Below, piece after piece: positions 55,340 through 64,000 of a DNA stretch of 64,000 nt. Origin of the DNA: Plenodomus lindquistii. Taxonomy: Eukaryota; Ascomycota; Dothideomycetes; Pleosporales; Leptosphaeriaceae. Each line of letters starts with the position of its first letter. Positions within the stretch are counted from its first letter, which is position 1. The translations under genes and the position numbers were made by a program. The notes under the pieces are model-generated. The model was not told the origin of the DNA and made no database searches. It saw only the letters and a list, made by a program, of their open reading frames with translations. The stretch lies in NCBI GenBank assembly GCA_025504975.1, contig JANUWI010000007.1:1426001-1490000 (forward strand), written 5' to 3'.

Positions 55340-56460
55340 AAACCCAGCAGCGCCACAACAACCAAGCGAGGCCTTCAGACGAGCGCGGAGGGATCGGCTT
55401 TCAGCAGGGCAGAGCGTTGGAAGATGAGGAGAACATCAACCCCAGGTCTCGGAGCAAGCGCGAGCAAATGGACCACACCCCCGATGTGGAGCAAGAGCTC
55501 AGTCTGCTCTCCTCAGGGCCAACGGCGACGGCGACAGTTGAACAACGAAGATTCGGAGCAGGTCATTGATCTAAACGAAGTCAGTCCAGACGATTTCCTA
55601 CCTGAGGACACCTACGAAAGAGCTCGTATTTGTTGTGTCCACACCTCACGTTGACGGCATGACGCTGAAGCCTATACATCGGCAGGGATACAACAAAGGC
55701 ATTAAAGTTTAACACAATATCATCTCTACCATTTATTAGGGAATACAGGTATCATTCTATCACTCTTAGTAGAATTTTTAGAGTGGTGTATTAACTACCT
55801 ACAGCGCTTGTGACTTTGGTGGCTCAATAGATACGAGCTCCTTCGTACAACAGCTTCCCGCTCGTGAGATTGTCACCACGCGTCAAGGGGTCGGTCCTCG
55901 ATCGCCTTGGTGTAGACCGCGAGAACCATAACCAAGCGCTGTGATGCTATGAGGATTACCAGTCTGATGTCCAACATAGCACCGCTGCAGAAGCCATCTT
56001 GCTCGCAGATTGTCCAGGTTTGCTGGACGTCATCGAGCATTTTGCTGCGGATCCTTGTGGTTGGACAGCGGAGCAACCAGAATCAGCTATCTGCGCATCA
56101 TATGCGTACCTCCTGCCCGACTTTTCACCAGGCTGTGCACATCCAAATGTTAGCATTTGCAAAATACCTCAATATCACCCCCCTCCACCACGCATCACGA
56201 GGACATGTTCTGCAGCCCTGATGCTGACGCTGAAATTGCATCCGACAGTCAGAAACGTTGCGGTTGCTGGCCTACTAGCTTCGCAGAACCAGGAGGCCGC
56301 TCTGGACAACAGTCAGAAGCTCGACAACAGGACTCATTTCTGTCCAGAGCGAGGAGACCACAGGTCTGCATCGAGTACTGTTGTGGGCGATGTGCAGCCC
56401 TGCACTGGATCATCTCAACAACCCACTTCCTACTCATGGTTGCGTGCGGCAAGGTGACAT
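55340..56460 (+). pseudogene. Decayed copy B of the unknown Gln/Pro-rich gene family
   Basis: Ordered blocks matching copy A at 37.7-38.7 kb, but spread over different frames and inverted: EDEENINPRSRSKRE near 55430, LNEVSPDDFLPED near 55590, LDRLGVDRENHNQAL followed by a stop near 55930, a QSDVQHSTAAEAILLADCPGLLDVIEHFA block near 55960-56050, and PPPPRITRTCSA near 56185. Frame changes and stops show it is not coding now. The spacing between the second and third block is about 220 bp longer than in copy A, suggesting an insertion of AT-rich sequence around 55680-55930. Confidence 0.6.
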
Positions 56461-56953
56461 TTGAGCAATGGTGTCACTATCGAATGAGCGGCTTTGTTTA
56501 TTCCACCACTCTCCTCTCCTCTCCCGCTTTGCAGGCTAAGAGCATCCCCAAGTTGGTGATCAGTCACCTGTGTCCAAAGTCGTTGTGTGGGCGCGTAGGT
56601 CACGTCATCCTGGTGTCTCAGTCAGTGAATACGTTCCGCAAGGCCTGCACCAGTGTCTGTTGCTTTGGCTGCCAAAGGTTATCGCGTGTTAGATGCACCA
56701 TCGGCATTCTACTGAGGGCAGATGCGAAGACACGATGGATCGAACAAGATAAAGAGCGGGTCCGATTGACGTTGTTGACAGGCAGGCTTTGTGGTACAGA
56801 CTAGAACCACAACTCTTATCGTGAGGTGGAGACATAATCATACGTAATCGTTTGTACATTCAACTCTTGTGACACCTTGTCAGCAACACGCGACAAGCGA
56901 ACGAGTACTGAAATAAAGCTACATTTGAAATTTTGGTATCTGCATACAAGTCT
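56461..56953. other. 3' flank of decayed copy B
   Basis: About 0.5 kb; no gene recognised. The right end should hold the 3' UTR of the oxidoreductase gene. Confidence 0.4.
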
Positions 56954-58563
56954 CTACTTCAGCGACCATACACCGTTCTCCTCGATGATCTCGATAGGGC
57001 GGTTCTCATCCAGTGATCGGCGACCCGCCTCGAGGATCGCGGTCGTAGCGATAGTGTTCTTGAGTGTGGGTAGTGGCCGAGCATCAAGCTGTTCGAGTGT
57101 GACCTTGCCCTCATTCAAGGAATTGACGGCGTCGATGAATTTCTCAAAGGAGATGTAACCGTAGCCGATTTGGCCGGCGAAGTTACCTTCCTCGTCGGGA
57201 GCGTACTTCATGTAGAAGCTGCGGATGGTCAGTATGGCTAGATTTACGGCTGACAGGAATTTACGTACGGATTGTACCAGAGAAGACCGCCCTCGTCGTC
57301 GGTGACGTCGTAACCGCGCTTGGCTTGGTTGACGCGGATCTCTCCTGTCGCTGCCATGTAGTGGAAGTACTGATTTGAGTGAACACCAGCCTTCTGTGGT
57401 GCTGCCCAACCTGCTGTGTACACACCAGTCGCGCGCCTACTTGGGTCGTCCTTCTTGACCCAATCTGTGAGTAGAGTAATGGTGTCCTCGGTAGCAGGAT
57501 CGCAGCCAAGATCGGTTGCGATACCCTTTGCCGCGCTTCCCATTACACGCACTGGCTTGTAGCCTGGTACCATGGACTCGTTGATGTCGACGTGGTGGGA
57601 GTTGAGGTAGTATGAGATGTCGCTATCTTTGCCGGCCCACGCCTTGAATGTCTCCAACTGGCTCCTACTTCAGCATTAGTCACCATTACACTACAGCTCT
57701 CCGAGATCGATTGCTTACTTTGGCTGACTCATGTAAGAGTAGAAGTAGTTGAAGTCGCCCAACTTTTGTGCCCTGAAACGCGCGTCCGCGTAAGCGGGGT
57801 CGTATCGCTTGTGGTGCTCAACGTAGACGAAAACATTGTGCTTCTTCGCAGCAGCGAGAAGCTGTTGGTGATGTTCGAGGAGCTTGACTGCCGGCTTTGT
57901 GATTAGAACGTGAATACCGCGTTCAATCGCATACAAAGCAATCGGGTAATGCGTTGTGTCAGGGGTGAAGATGGTGACTGCGAGAATAGGGTCAGCGGAC
58001 TGGAAATAGCTCAAGTTGCAAGTTATTCAACTTACTAGCACTGCCTTTTGGAAGCGCATCGATTGCAGTCTTGTATGATTCTGGATCGGTCTTGCCCTCC
58101 TTGGGGAACTCTTCAAAGGAGACATCTAGCCCGTTGTAGGCCTCGGAAATGTTCTTCTGGAGATGCTCGCCTGTCCCAAATCAGCTTCCTGCAGACACCG
58201 TGTAATAAGCACGCGACCTACGTATGGCGGGGAATTTGCCGCCTGACACACCCACCATGGACAGCTTGCCAACTTTTCCGCGTCTCCGAAGATCGAATAG
58301 AGTCAAGCCTACGACGCCGACTTTCTTGTCCGACTTGGACGCACCGCCACCGACAAATCCTGTCGTGTACTCGCCAGTACCGACCTAGCATTTGATTAGC
58401 TTTGCGGTTGCATGACATCGAGAGGGTAGGAAGAGCGAGTTGGGCAAATCTGCATGCATGACTGTATATGACATGGGAGGAAATTGATGGAGGCCAGAAA
58501 ATTGTAGAGGGTGCGCGGAGCTGATGAGGGGTCACGTACCATCAGAACTTCCACAGGCGCCAT
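56954..58563 (-). CDS. Gfo/Idh/MocA-family NAD(P)-dependent oxidoreductase
   Basis: Predicted sugar or sugar-acid dehydrogenase. The spliced product is 413 residues with an N-terminal Rossmann fold ([40 protein letters not shown]). The dinucleotide and catalytic region reads [22 protein letters not shown] then [10 protein letters not shown], with the Lys of the usual E/T-K-P motif. [13 protein letters not shown] and the C-terminal sheet domain ([28 protein letters not shown]) follow. Introns: 58385-58539, 58171-58221, 57978-58035, 57665-57718 and 57219-57268. Exon 1 is only 24 nt. It is divergent from an aldolase gene with about 1 kb between starts, suggesting a shared catabolic role. The substrate is not deducible. 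Confidence 0.88.
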
Positions 58564-59612
58564 GATGCCGATTTCCTTAAACGTTCTGTAATAAGTAGGG
58601 GTCAATTGATGTAAACTATCACTACTATGGGCTGTTCTGAAGATGAAGAGTGAGTGTGTAGAGCAGAAAGAGGAATTGGGGAGCTCTTTACCTTCACTCC
58701 CCGACAAAGCTTCATCGGCATATGAACTCTTATCGATTGCGACGGAAGAATCCACGATGACACGCGCCATGAGGGGCATGCTACATGGAGGCGCTCACTG
58801 GTTCTACCGGCAGCCGCGGCCGGATGACGTTTGGCATCTGGAGCTTCTCGACATGAATCCCATGCTCGTAGGGATTCTGGTGGGATATCATTTCTCCAGA
58901 CTGCTTTCGGAGATTTGTGGCTGGTGCTCAGAAGGTGTTGAAGTCTTGGGCGCTTCCTTGGACTATTTGTGCAAAGACGACATTATTCGTGTACGCGGAG
59001 CGGACGCCAAACTTCCCCAGGGCCAAGAGAGATTGAGCAACGCGCCTGATGCGCCCCCACGCCATGTCCCTATCCGGGCCCAAGGCGTGATTGGTGGAAG
59101 AGTTTTTCCGCCACCGACGGCCTCCAACACAGCACAGCCGCGCCACTATGCTCGACACCTGCCCTGCGCTAAACCGGCAGCTCCTCCAACAGTCGACCGA
59201 TGATTTTAGTCACCCCCATAGAAAAGGCCGCAACTTGACCCGCAGTTCGCGCAGTGGTCCTCCGAGCCCGCTAAAAATGGCCCACAGCCCTGCACGCGAC
59301 GTGCGCTCTGGCCCTGTGGTAGCAGGCTTTGGCGAATAAAGACGGTCCATTTGACGACATCTCGACTTCGTTAGAGCCATTTCGACACGACGGACGGTGG
59401 GCTGCTGCTTTGGCTCTGCCGAGCTAGCCTCTGCTCTAGGTGTACTTTACGCCGGTTGCCTCCATCTCGCTGTTATATTAAAGCTGACCGAAGCCGTAAA
59501 CATTTCCTTGCTGTCGTCTCTTCCCCTCCTCCCCGATATTGAGTCTTCAGTCTCTACACGTTGAGCATACACTCCATTCAGTCTTCACACTTTTGCTAAA
59601 CAACCCCTCACA
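58564..59612. promoter_or_regulatory. Intergenic/promoter region between the oxidoreductase and aldolase genes
   Basis: About 1.05 kb between divergent start codons. A 186-codon plus-strand frame (58643-59203) has no family features and is taken as chance. A pyrimidine-rich leader precedes the aldolase ATG. No exact GGCTAA XlnR site was found by eye. Confidence 0.45.
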
Positions 59613-60602
59613 ATGGCATCAAACGGTCAATCAAACGGCACCAATGGCCACTCAAAGGAGCGCACACCCCTCAGAGCGGGAATCTATTCGCCGACCATGA
59701 CATTTTTCGACCCTGAGACTGAGGAGCTTGATATTCCCACAATCAAGAAGCACGCTGTACGCCTTGCGGAAGCTGGGCTAGTTGGTCTTGTGACCATGGG
59801 CTCCAACGGAGAAGCTGTCCACCTGTCACGAGCTGAGAAGACTGCCGTCACAAAAGCCACCCGTGAGGCTCTCGACGAGGCTGGATACCAAAATGTGCCC
59901 GTCATTGTAGGCGCTTCAGAACACGGCATCAAGCTCACCATTGAGCTGTGCAAAGAAGCCGAGGCCGCTGGCGGCGAGTACGTCCTCATGGTTCCTCCAA
60001 GCTATTACCGCTATGCGATTGACGAAGAGGCCATCTACGAGTACTTCACAAAGGTCGCTGATAGCTCACCACTACCCATTATCCTATACAACTACCCCGG
60101 CGCCGTCTCAGGAATAGATATGGACAGTGATCTCATCATCAAGCTCGCCAAGCACCCCAACATCGTTGGTACCAAGTTCACGTGCGGTAACACTGGCAAG
60201 TTGACCCGTGTCGCTCTTGCCACCAACGCACTTTCAACCAAGAGCACTGGCAGTGGATACATGGCATTCGGCGGAATGGCCGACTTCACAGCACAAACAG
60301 CTGCCAGCGGCGGCTCTGGTATCATCGCTGGCGGGGCCAACGTCATACCCAAGGTCTGCGTTAAGGTCTGGAACCTGTGGGCGGAGGGCAAATTCGAGGA
60401 AGCTTTCGAGCTACAGAAGGTGCTCAGTAAGGGCGACTGGGTTCTCACCAAGTCGGCTATTCCAGGAACCAAGTCAGCTATCCAATCATACTTCGGCTAC
60501 GGAGGTTATCCCCGCCGACCACTCAAGAGGCTGCCGCAGGAGAAGGTTGATGCTGTTGCGGAGGGAATCAAGGAGGTCATGGATGTGGAGAAGAGCCTAT
60601 GA
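59613..60602 (+). CDS. DHDPS/NAL-family class I aldolase, probably 2-keto-3-deoxy sugar-acid or oxo-acid aldolase
   Basis: Single exon, 329 residues, a TIM-barrel pyruvate-dependent lyase. Motifs: AGIYSPTMTFFD, GLVTMGSNGEAVHLSRAEK (the T/S and E site region), PVIVGASEHG, VLMVPPSYYRY, the catalytic Tyr in ILYNYPGAVSG near residue 160, and the Schiff-base Lys in VGTKFTCGN near residue 188. Glycine-rich GGSGIIAGGANVIPK closes the barrel. In fungi this family includes the 2-keto-3-deoxy-L-galactonate aldolase of D-galacturonate breakdown (GaaC/Lga1) and 4-hydroxy-2-oxoglutarate aldolases. The neighbouring dehydrogenase favours sugar-acid catabolism but does not prove it. Confidence 0.9.
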   Translation: MASNGQSNGTNGHSKERTPLRAGIYSPTMTFFDPETEELDIPTIKKHAVRLAEAGLVGLVTMGSNGEAVHLSRAEKTAVTKATREALDEAGYQNVPVIVGASEHGIKLTIELCKEAEAAGGEYVLMVPPSYYRYAIDEEAIYEYFTKVADSSPLPIILYNYPGAVSGIDMDSDLIIKLAKHPNIVGTKFTCGNTGKLTRVALATNALSTKSTGSGYMAFGGMADFTAQTAASGGSGIIAGGANVIPKVCVKVWNLWAEGKFEEAFELQKVLSKGDWVLTKSAIPGTKSAIQSYFGYGGYPRRPLKRLPQEKVDAVAEGIKEVMDVEKSL

Positions 60603-61355
60603 TGACCGCGAAAGCTTGTGCATATGAGTAACGTTTCTTTCTTACGCCTTCATGATCCGCTTCGTTGTACTGTTGTTGCACACTGAACGCTAGTGCTTGG
60701 GCAAAAGTCTCCCATTCTTGCGATTACAGAGCTTGCTGTAGATAGTTGTTGAATACCAGATATCCTACCACCTATGACATGTCTGAACCAATGTGATACT
60801 TGCAGTGCTGTCTTCGTAAAGAATTTATCACGCAATTGCGGCCCTCAGTGTAAGAAGCAGCATTCCCTTTGGACGCTTGATACATCCTCCATCGAGCTTA
60901 TCTGATTTTCCTATATCCAAAGCATCTTATTTGAACTGGGTTTTCAACGCATTAGATACCATGTAGCACGCGATATTGTGAGTGAGAGTTGGAGTAGATC
61001 CGTGCACCCTTAGACCCTGCGTCGACCGTATACAGCAAATACACCCTTCGTCAAGATTTCTTACCCAACGCGGTGCGCTTCGCCAACTTTGTCACTTCTT
61101 TTTCACCCTTTGCTACTTCAAAGGTCAGTTAGTGTAGTATTTGATTGTGCATGTCACTGACGGTGATCCTGGATCTTTACTATACTGCCGGCCAGCATCG
61201 TTTCCACGGCCCAGACTAGCGTATATCCTTCGTTACTTCGTTATAGAACCATGCTTTCCAAACCGAGTGCGGTGGGTATCTGCCGAACGCGCTTCGCAAT
61301 ATTCACTGAACGCCAATCGCATCACAAAGCATCTCCAACGGGACCTCGACTTGAT
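60603..61355. other. Convergent 3' region between the aldolase gene and xlnR
   Basis: About 0.75 kb between facing stop codons; no gene recognised. Confidence 0.45.
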
Positions 61356-64000
61356 TCAAATAGCCAAACCATTCCCTAAGCTCGTCCAGCGGTAGAGAGA
61401 AAGCACCTCACGGCGTTTCGCCGGAGTCATTTCACGCGCGTGACCATGACCTTTGATCTGTGCTAGGGTCGAGATCATCACCTTGCGAAAGTTTCGCTGC
61501 TTGCATTAGCGAAGACCGAGAATTCGGGAAATGAAACTTACCTGGTATTCGGTGTTGAGTGTAACGACCGCAGCTTCGTGGGCTCGCACAATTGTCTCGC
61601 AGGCTCGGATCACTCCTTCGCTTGTGTCGGTGTACAGCTTGTCCGCTAACAGGAGCAGGATGAGGCTGCCCTGCAAAAGGTACTTGTACAGGTCAGTATG
61701 ATGCACACAGAATAATCAGGGATCAACTTACCATGCCAAACAGATATGGCATAAAGGAAAGATCGGGATCGACATCCAGAATCTCCTCTACAGCCTGTGC
61801 AGCGGAAATTGCATTCGACGTGGCCGCAAGGAACGACTCCGAGCAAATCCACAGATTGTCATCCTCCAGAAGAGCCACAGGATCCCACTTTCCATGCAGA
61901 AGAATATGCAATACATGCATAATGTGAGTGGCATACGCTGCGACTTTCCTGGTCTGATGGATTCGTTCACTTCGGACTGCATCGGAAGATCCGTTGGCCT
62001 GATTCGCGACTGCTTCCTCGTTTGCGCCACATCCATGCTGCGCCTTAAATTCTTCAACACTATATGCGTACCTCTCCAACTGATGGGTGATCTCTGCTTC
62101 ATGAAGCTCCCAGGATGTTCGCCGTCCAAATCTTGGGTGGTTTTTCTGCGCATTCAAGTCTACAATATCGCCGAGAATCGTCATTAGAGGGAGGAAGAAT
62201 CCAAAAACGTCGTGTGAGGTGCATTGGAAATTGAGTCCTTTTTGTCGAGGTCCATTGTGACCAGTGTAGAATTCGCCGGCTTGCCAAAGGGTGTCGGGTA
62301 CCGGCTGGAATAAGTCTTCACACTCGCTGTCTAGCATTGCTAACGGTCGGTTGTAGCAAAGTCCCAGGTGTCGATCGACCATGTACAGGAGCCACCAGAG
62401 TCGACGGCGCTCTTCCCGCATTTCTTCTACAACCGCTGCCGCTGGGGTTCCGGCAGGCACATGGATCCCTGATCGTGAGCAGTCGGATAGGCCAACATCC
62501 ATGTCCCCATTCTCGGCAGCGTTTACTTGACCATCTCCATCTTTTGAAGGTATTTGTGGAAGTTCTCGTCCCAGCTTCAGCTCTCTAGCTAATGACCAGG
62601 CCGCGTTCCACCATCTCAGAGATGCCGCCTTGTATTCACTAGCCGATGTCACAACTCCAAGATTGATGTATGTAGCCACATCATCGAGGGTACTAGTGGG
62701 TGGCATGGCACCGTCCGGTCGACCATCGTATCGACCTATAGCTCGATCTACACCGAACGCGTCATGCGCCGCAGATGTGAGTCCAGGACCTGGAGCGAAT
62801 CCATGCGATGAGGGTGAGTGGACCAATGGCTTCAGTAAGTCGACCGTCAATCGCCACAACTTCTCACTGATGATTGCGCGCGAGGATGGCGAGGATGTAA
62901 GATAGCTGGCTTCGCTCGTCTGAGCTGCGACCCACAGAATGCTCGCCAGGAGCGCAGGGCTACACCTCCTTGGCTTGTGTTGCCGAAGAAATGATCGCTT
63001 CCGGAAGACAGAGCCCAGAATGTACGGAGAAACCGGCTCCATGAAGACTGACGAAGAGCTCTGGAAGTAATACTCTAAGAGATCACACGCAGTTGAGACG
63101 CTCATAACGGAGCCAAGATGCGGAAGTAACGGCTTCAGGACTGGATATCTACAAGTCGGAAGGCTGCCACCGTGCTGTGATGAGCTCACGCTGACCCCCG
63201 AATTGGGTGATCCGGTATCGGCAGATCCGTAGCTGTGTGGCGATGACTGTCGGGCAATCTGGTATTGCATGGGATATCCAAGATTTGCGTACTCCGGTGA
63301 AATTGATACGGGTGGGCCATTTGATCCAGGTATTAGATGCATGCCATTCATAGCGTACATCAACTCGTTACGCGGCATCTCAGCATGCATAGAAGGATAT
63401 GCGGCTCCAGAGCCAAGGAGTAACGGGTCGATCATCATGTGATTGACTGGTGGGTCGAAAGGTGCACCGGACTGTAACGCGGACCAGTCTCCAGAAGCGT
63501 TGCTGTGAAGGCTGCCTTTTGGAAAATGCTGTACCACTGGTGTCGCTTCCGATTGCGACCAAACCTCGTCGTCCATCTCAGACATGACAGCTGGTCGCTC
63601 GAAGTAACCGTTGGATATGCCATTTGGTGTCTGTGGGCTATGGCCTGCGGCGGCCGCCTCTTCTCTCTGCTTCTGAATGTGTCTGGGGACCTATGATGGT
63701 CAGCTTGGACTCTTGGTAACCCACAATCCAATACCAGATCAGTATCTGATTATTGCATTCTCCAGCAATTGAGAAATGCATGGCATTGCAATGGAACAAT
63801 GTCGAGGGCAGTGTAATGAATCACCGTTGGCGCATCACCAGACATGAGGCACTCGAACATAGGACATGTGCTTACTTTTCCTCGTCGTTTCTTCTCTCGA
63901 TTGTATTGACAGACGTATTCGAGTTCTAGCACTCGTCAATTGTATGGACATCGCACAAGAGCTTGTGGCAACCAACCTATACACCGAGAGCAAGGCGATT
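61356..64000 (-). CDS. xlnR: Xylanolytic transcriptional activator XlnR/Xyr1 (5' end outside the window)
   Basis: Zn2Cys6 activator of xylanase, cellulase and D-xylose genes. The window holds 770 residues; the start of the zinc cluster is cut off. Seen are its last part ([23 protein letters not shown]) and [28 protein letters not shown]. The fungal TF homology domain follows ([101 protein letters not shown]). The XlnR-specific C-terminus reads [36 protein letters not shown] and [19 protein letters not shown]. Introns: 63926-63976, 63691-63875, 61683-61731 and 61497-61541. Confidence 0.93.

Noticed and set aside
58643..59203. 186-codon plus-strand open frame between the oxidoreductase and aldolase
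   Set aside because: It sits in the shared promoter region, has biased composition toward its end and resembles no family.
58564..59612. XlnR binding sites (GGCTAA) in the aldolase/oxidoreductase promoter
   Set aside because: Only partial matches such as CGCTAAA were seen; not enough to claim a site.
1..64000. CRISPR arrays, operons, ribosome-binding sites, tRNA and rRNA genes
   Set aside because: Spliced eukaryotic genes rule out the bacterial features. No tRNA-like A/B boxes or rRNA segments were recognised by eye, though a covariance search would be needed to exclude tRNAs.

Overview
The window is a stretch of filamentous ascomycete (Pezizomycotina) nuclear genome. Most genes carry short introns of about 45-60 bp with GTRNGT donors and CTAAC/CTAAT-like branch sites. 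PacC, XlnR, a GH47 mannosidase, DUF6590, DUF7580 and Ulp1-like genes together fit a Dothideomycete, most likely Pleosporales; the order-level placement is inference. Every exon model was checked for an open frame and a total length divisible by three, except where a lesion is described.

Region 1 (0-17 kb) is conserved housekeeping: AP-1 gamma-adaptin, a secreted GH47 alpha-1,2-mannosidase, the rRNA-processing factor EFG1, the SEA-complex subunit SEA4, the F-box/LRR protein GRR1 and an Ark1/Prk1-type kinase. Vesicle coating (AP-1) and endocytic/actin control (Ark1) fall in the same block. EFG1/SEA4 and GRR1/ARK1 are divergent pairs.

Region 2 (17-25 kb) looks accessory: a small C2H2 protein, a large C2H2 protein that only a spliced reading shows to end in a DUF6590 domain, and a divergently transcribed DUF7580 protein sharing a 302 bp promoter with it.

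Region 3 (25-37 kb) holds an FSH serine hydrolase, RPS12 (start codon alone in exon 1), a prenylated TeaR-like proline-rich protein, a ferric-reductase-like flavocytochrome, a nucleoside hydrolase with a 6-nt microexon, and a Ulp1-like cysteine protease.

Region 4 (37-41.8 kb) is a 4.5 kb gene desert holding one decayed copy of an unknown gene. Its relative lies inverted at 55.3-56.4 kb.

Region 5 (41.8-53 kb) contains pacC, a GRGGAGN-repeat (DUF3602) protein, a nuclear-looking protein with LKRTQSK repeats, a BAG-domain membrane protein, a BTB gene broken by a perfect 10-bp tandem duplication, and a SET-domain protein. At 53.8-56.5 kb there are two more decayed loci.

Region 6 (57-64 kb) holds a Gfo/Idh/MocA oxidoreductase, a divergent DHDPS-family aldolase and, running off the right edge, the xylanolytic activator XlnR. 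The arrangement suggests a sugar or sugar-acid catabolic neighbourhood.
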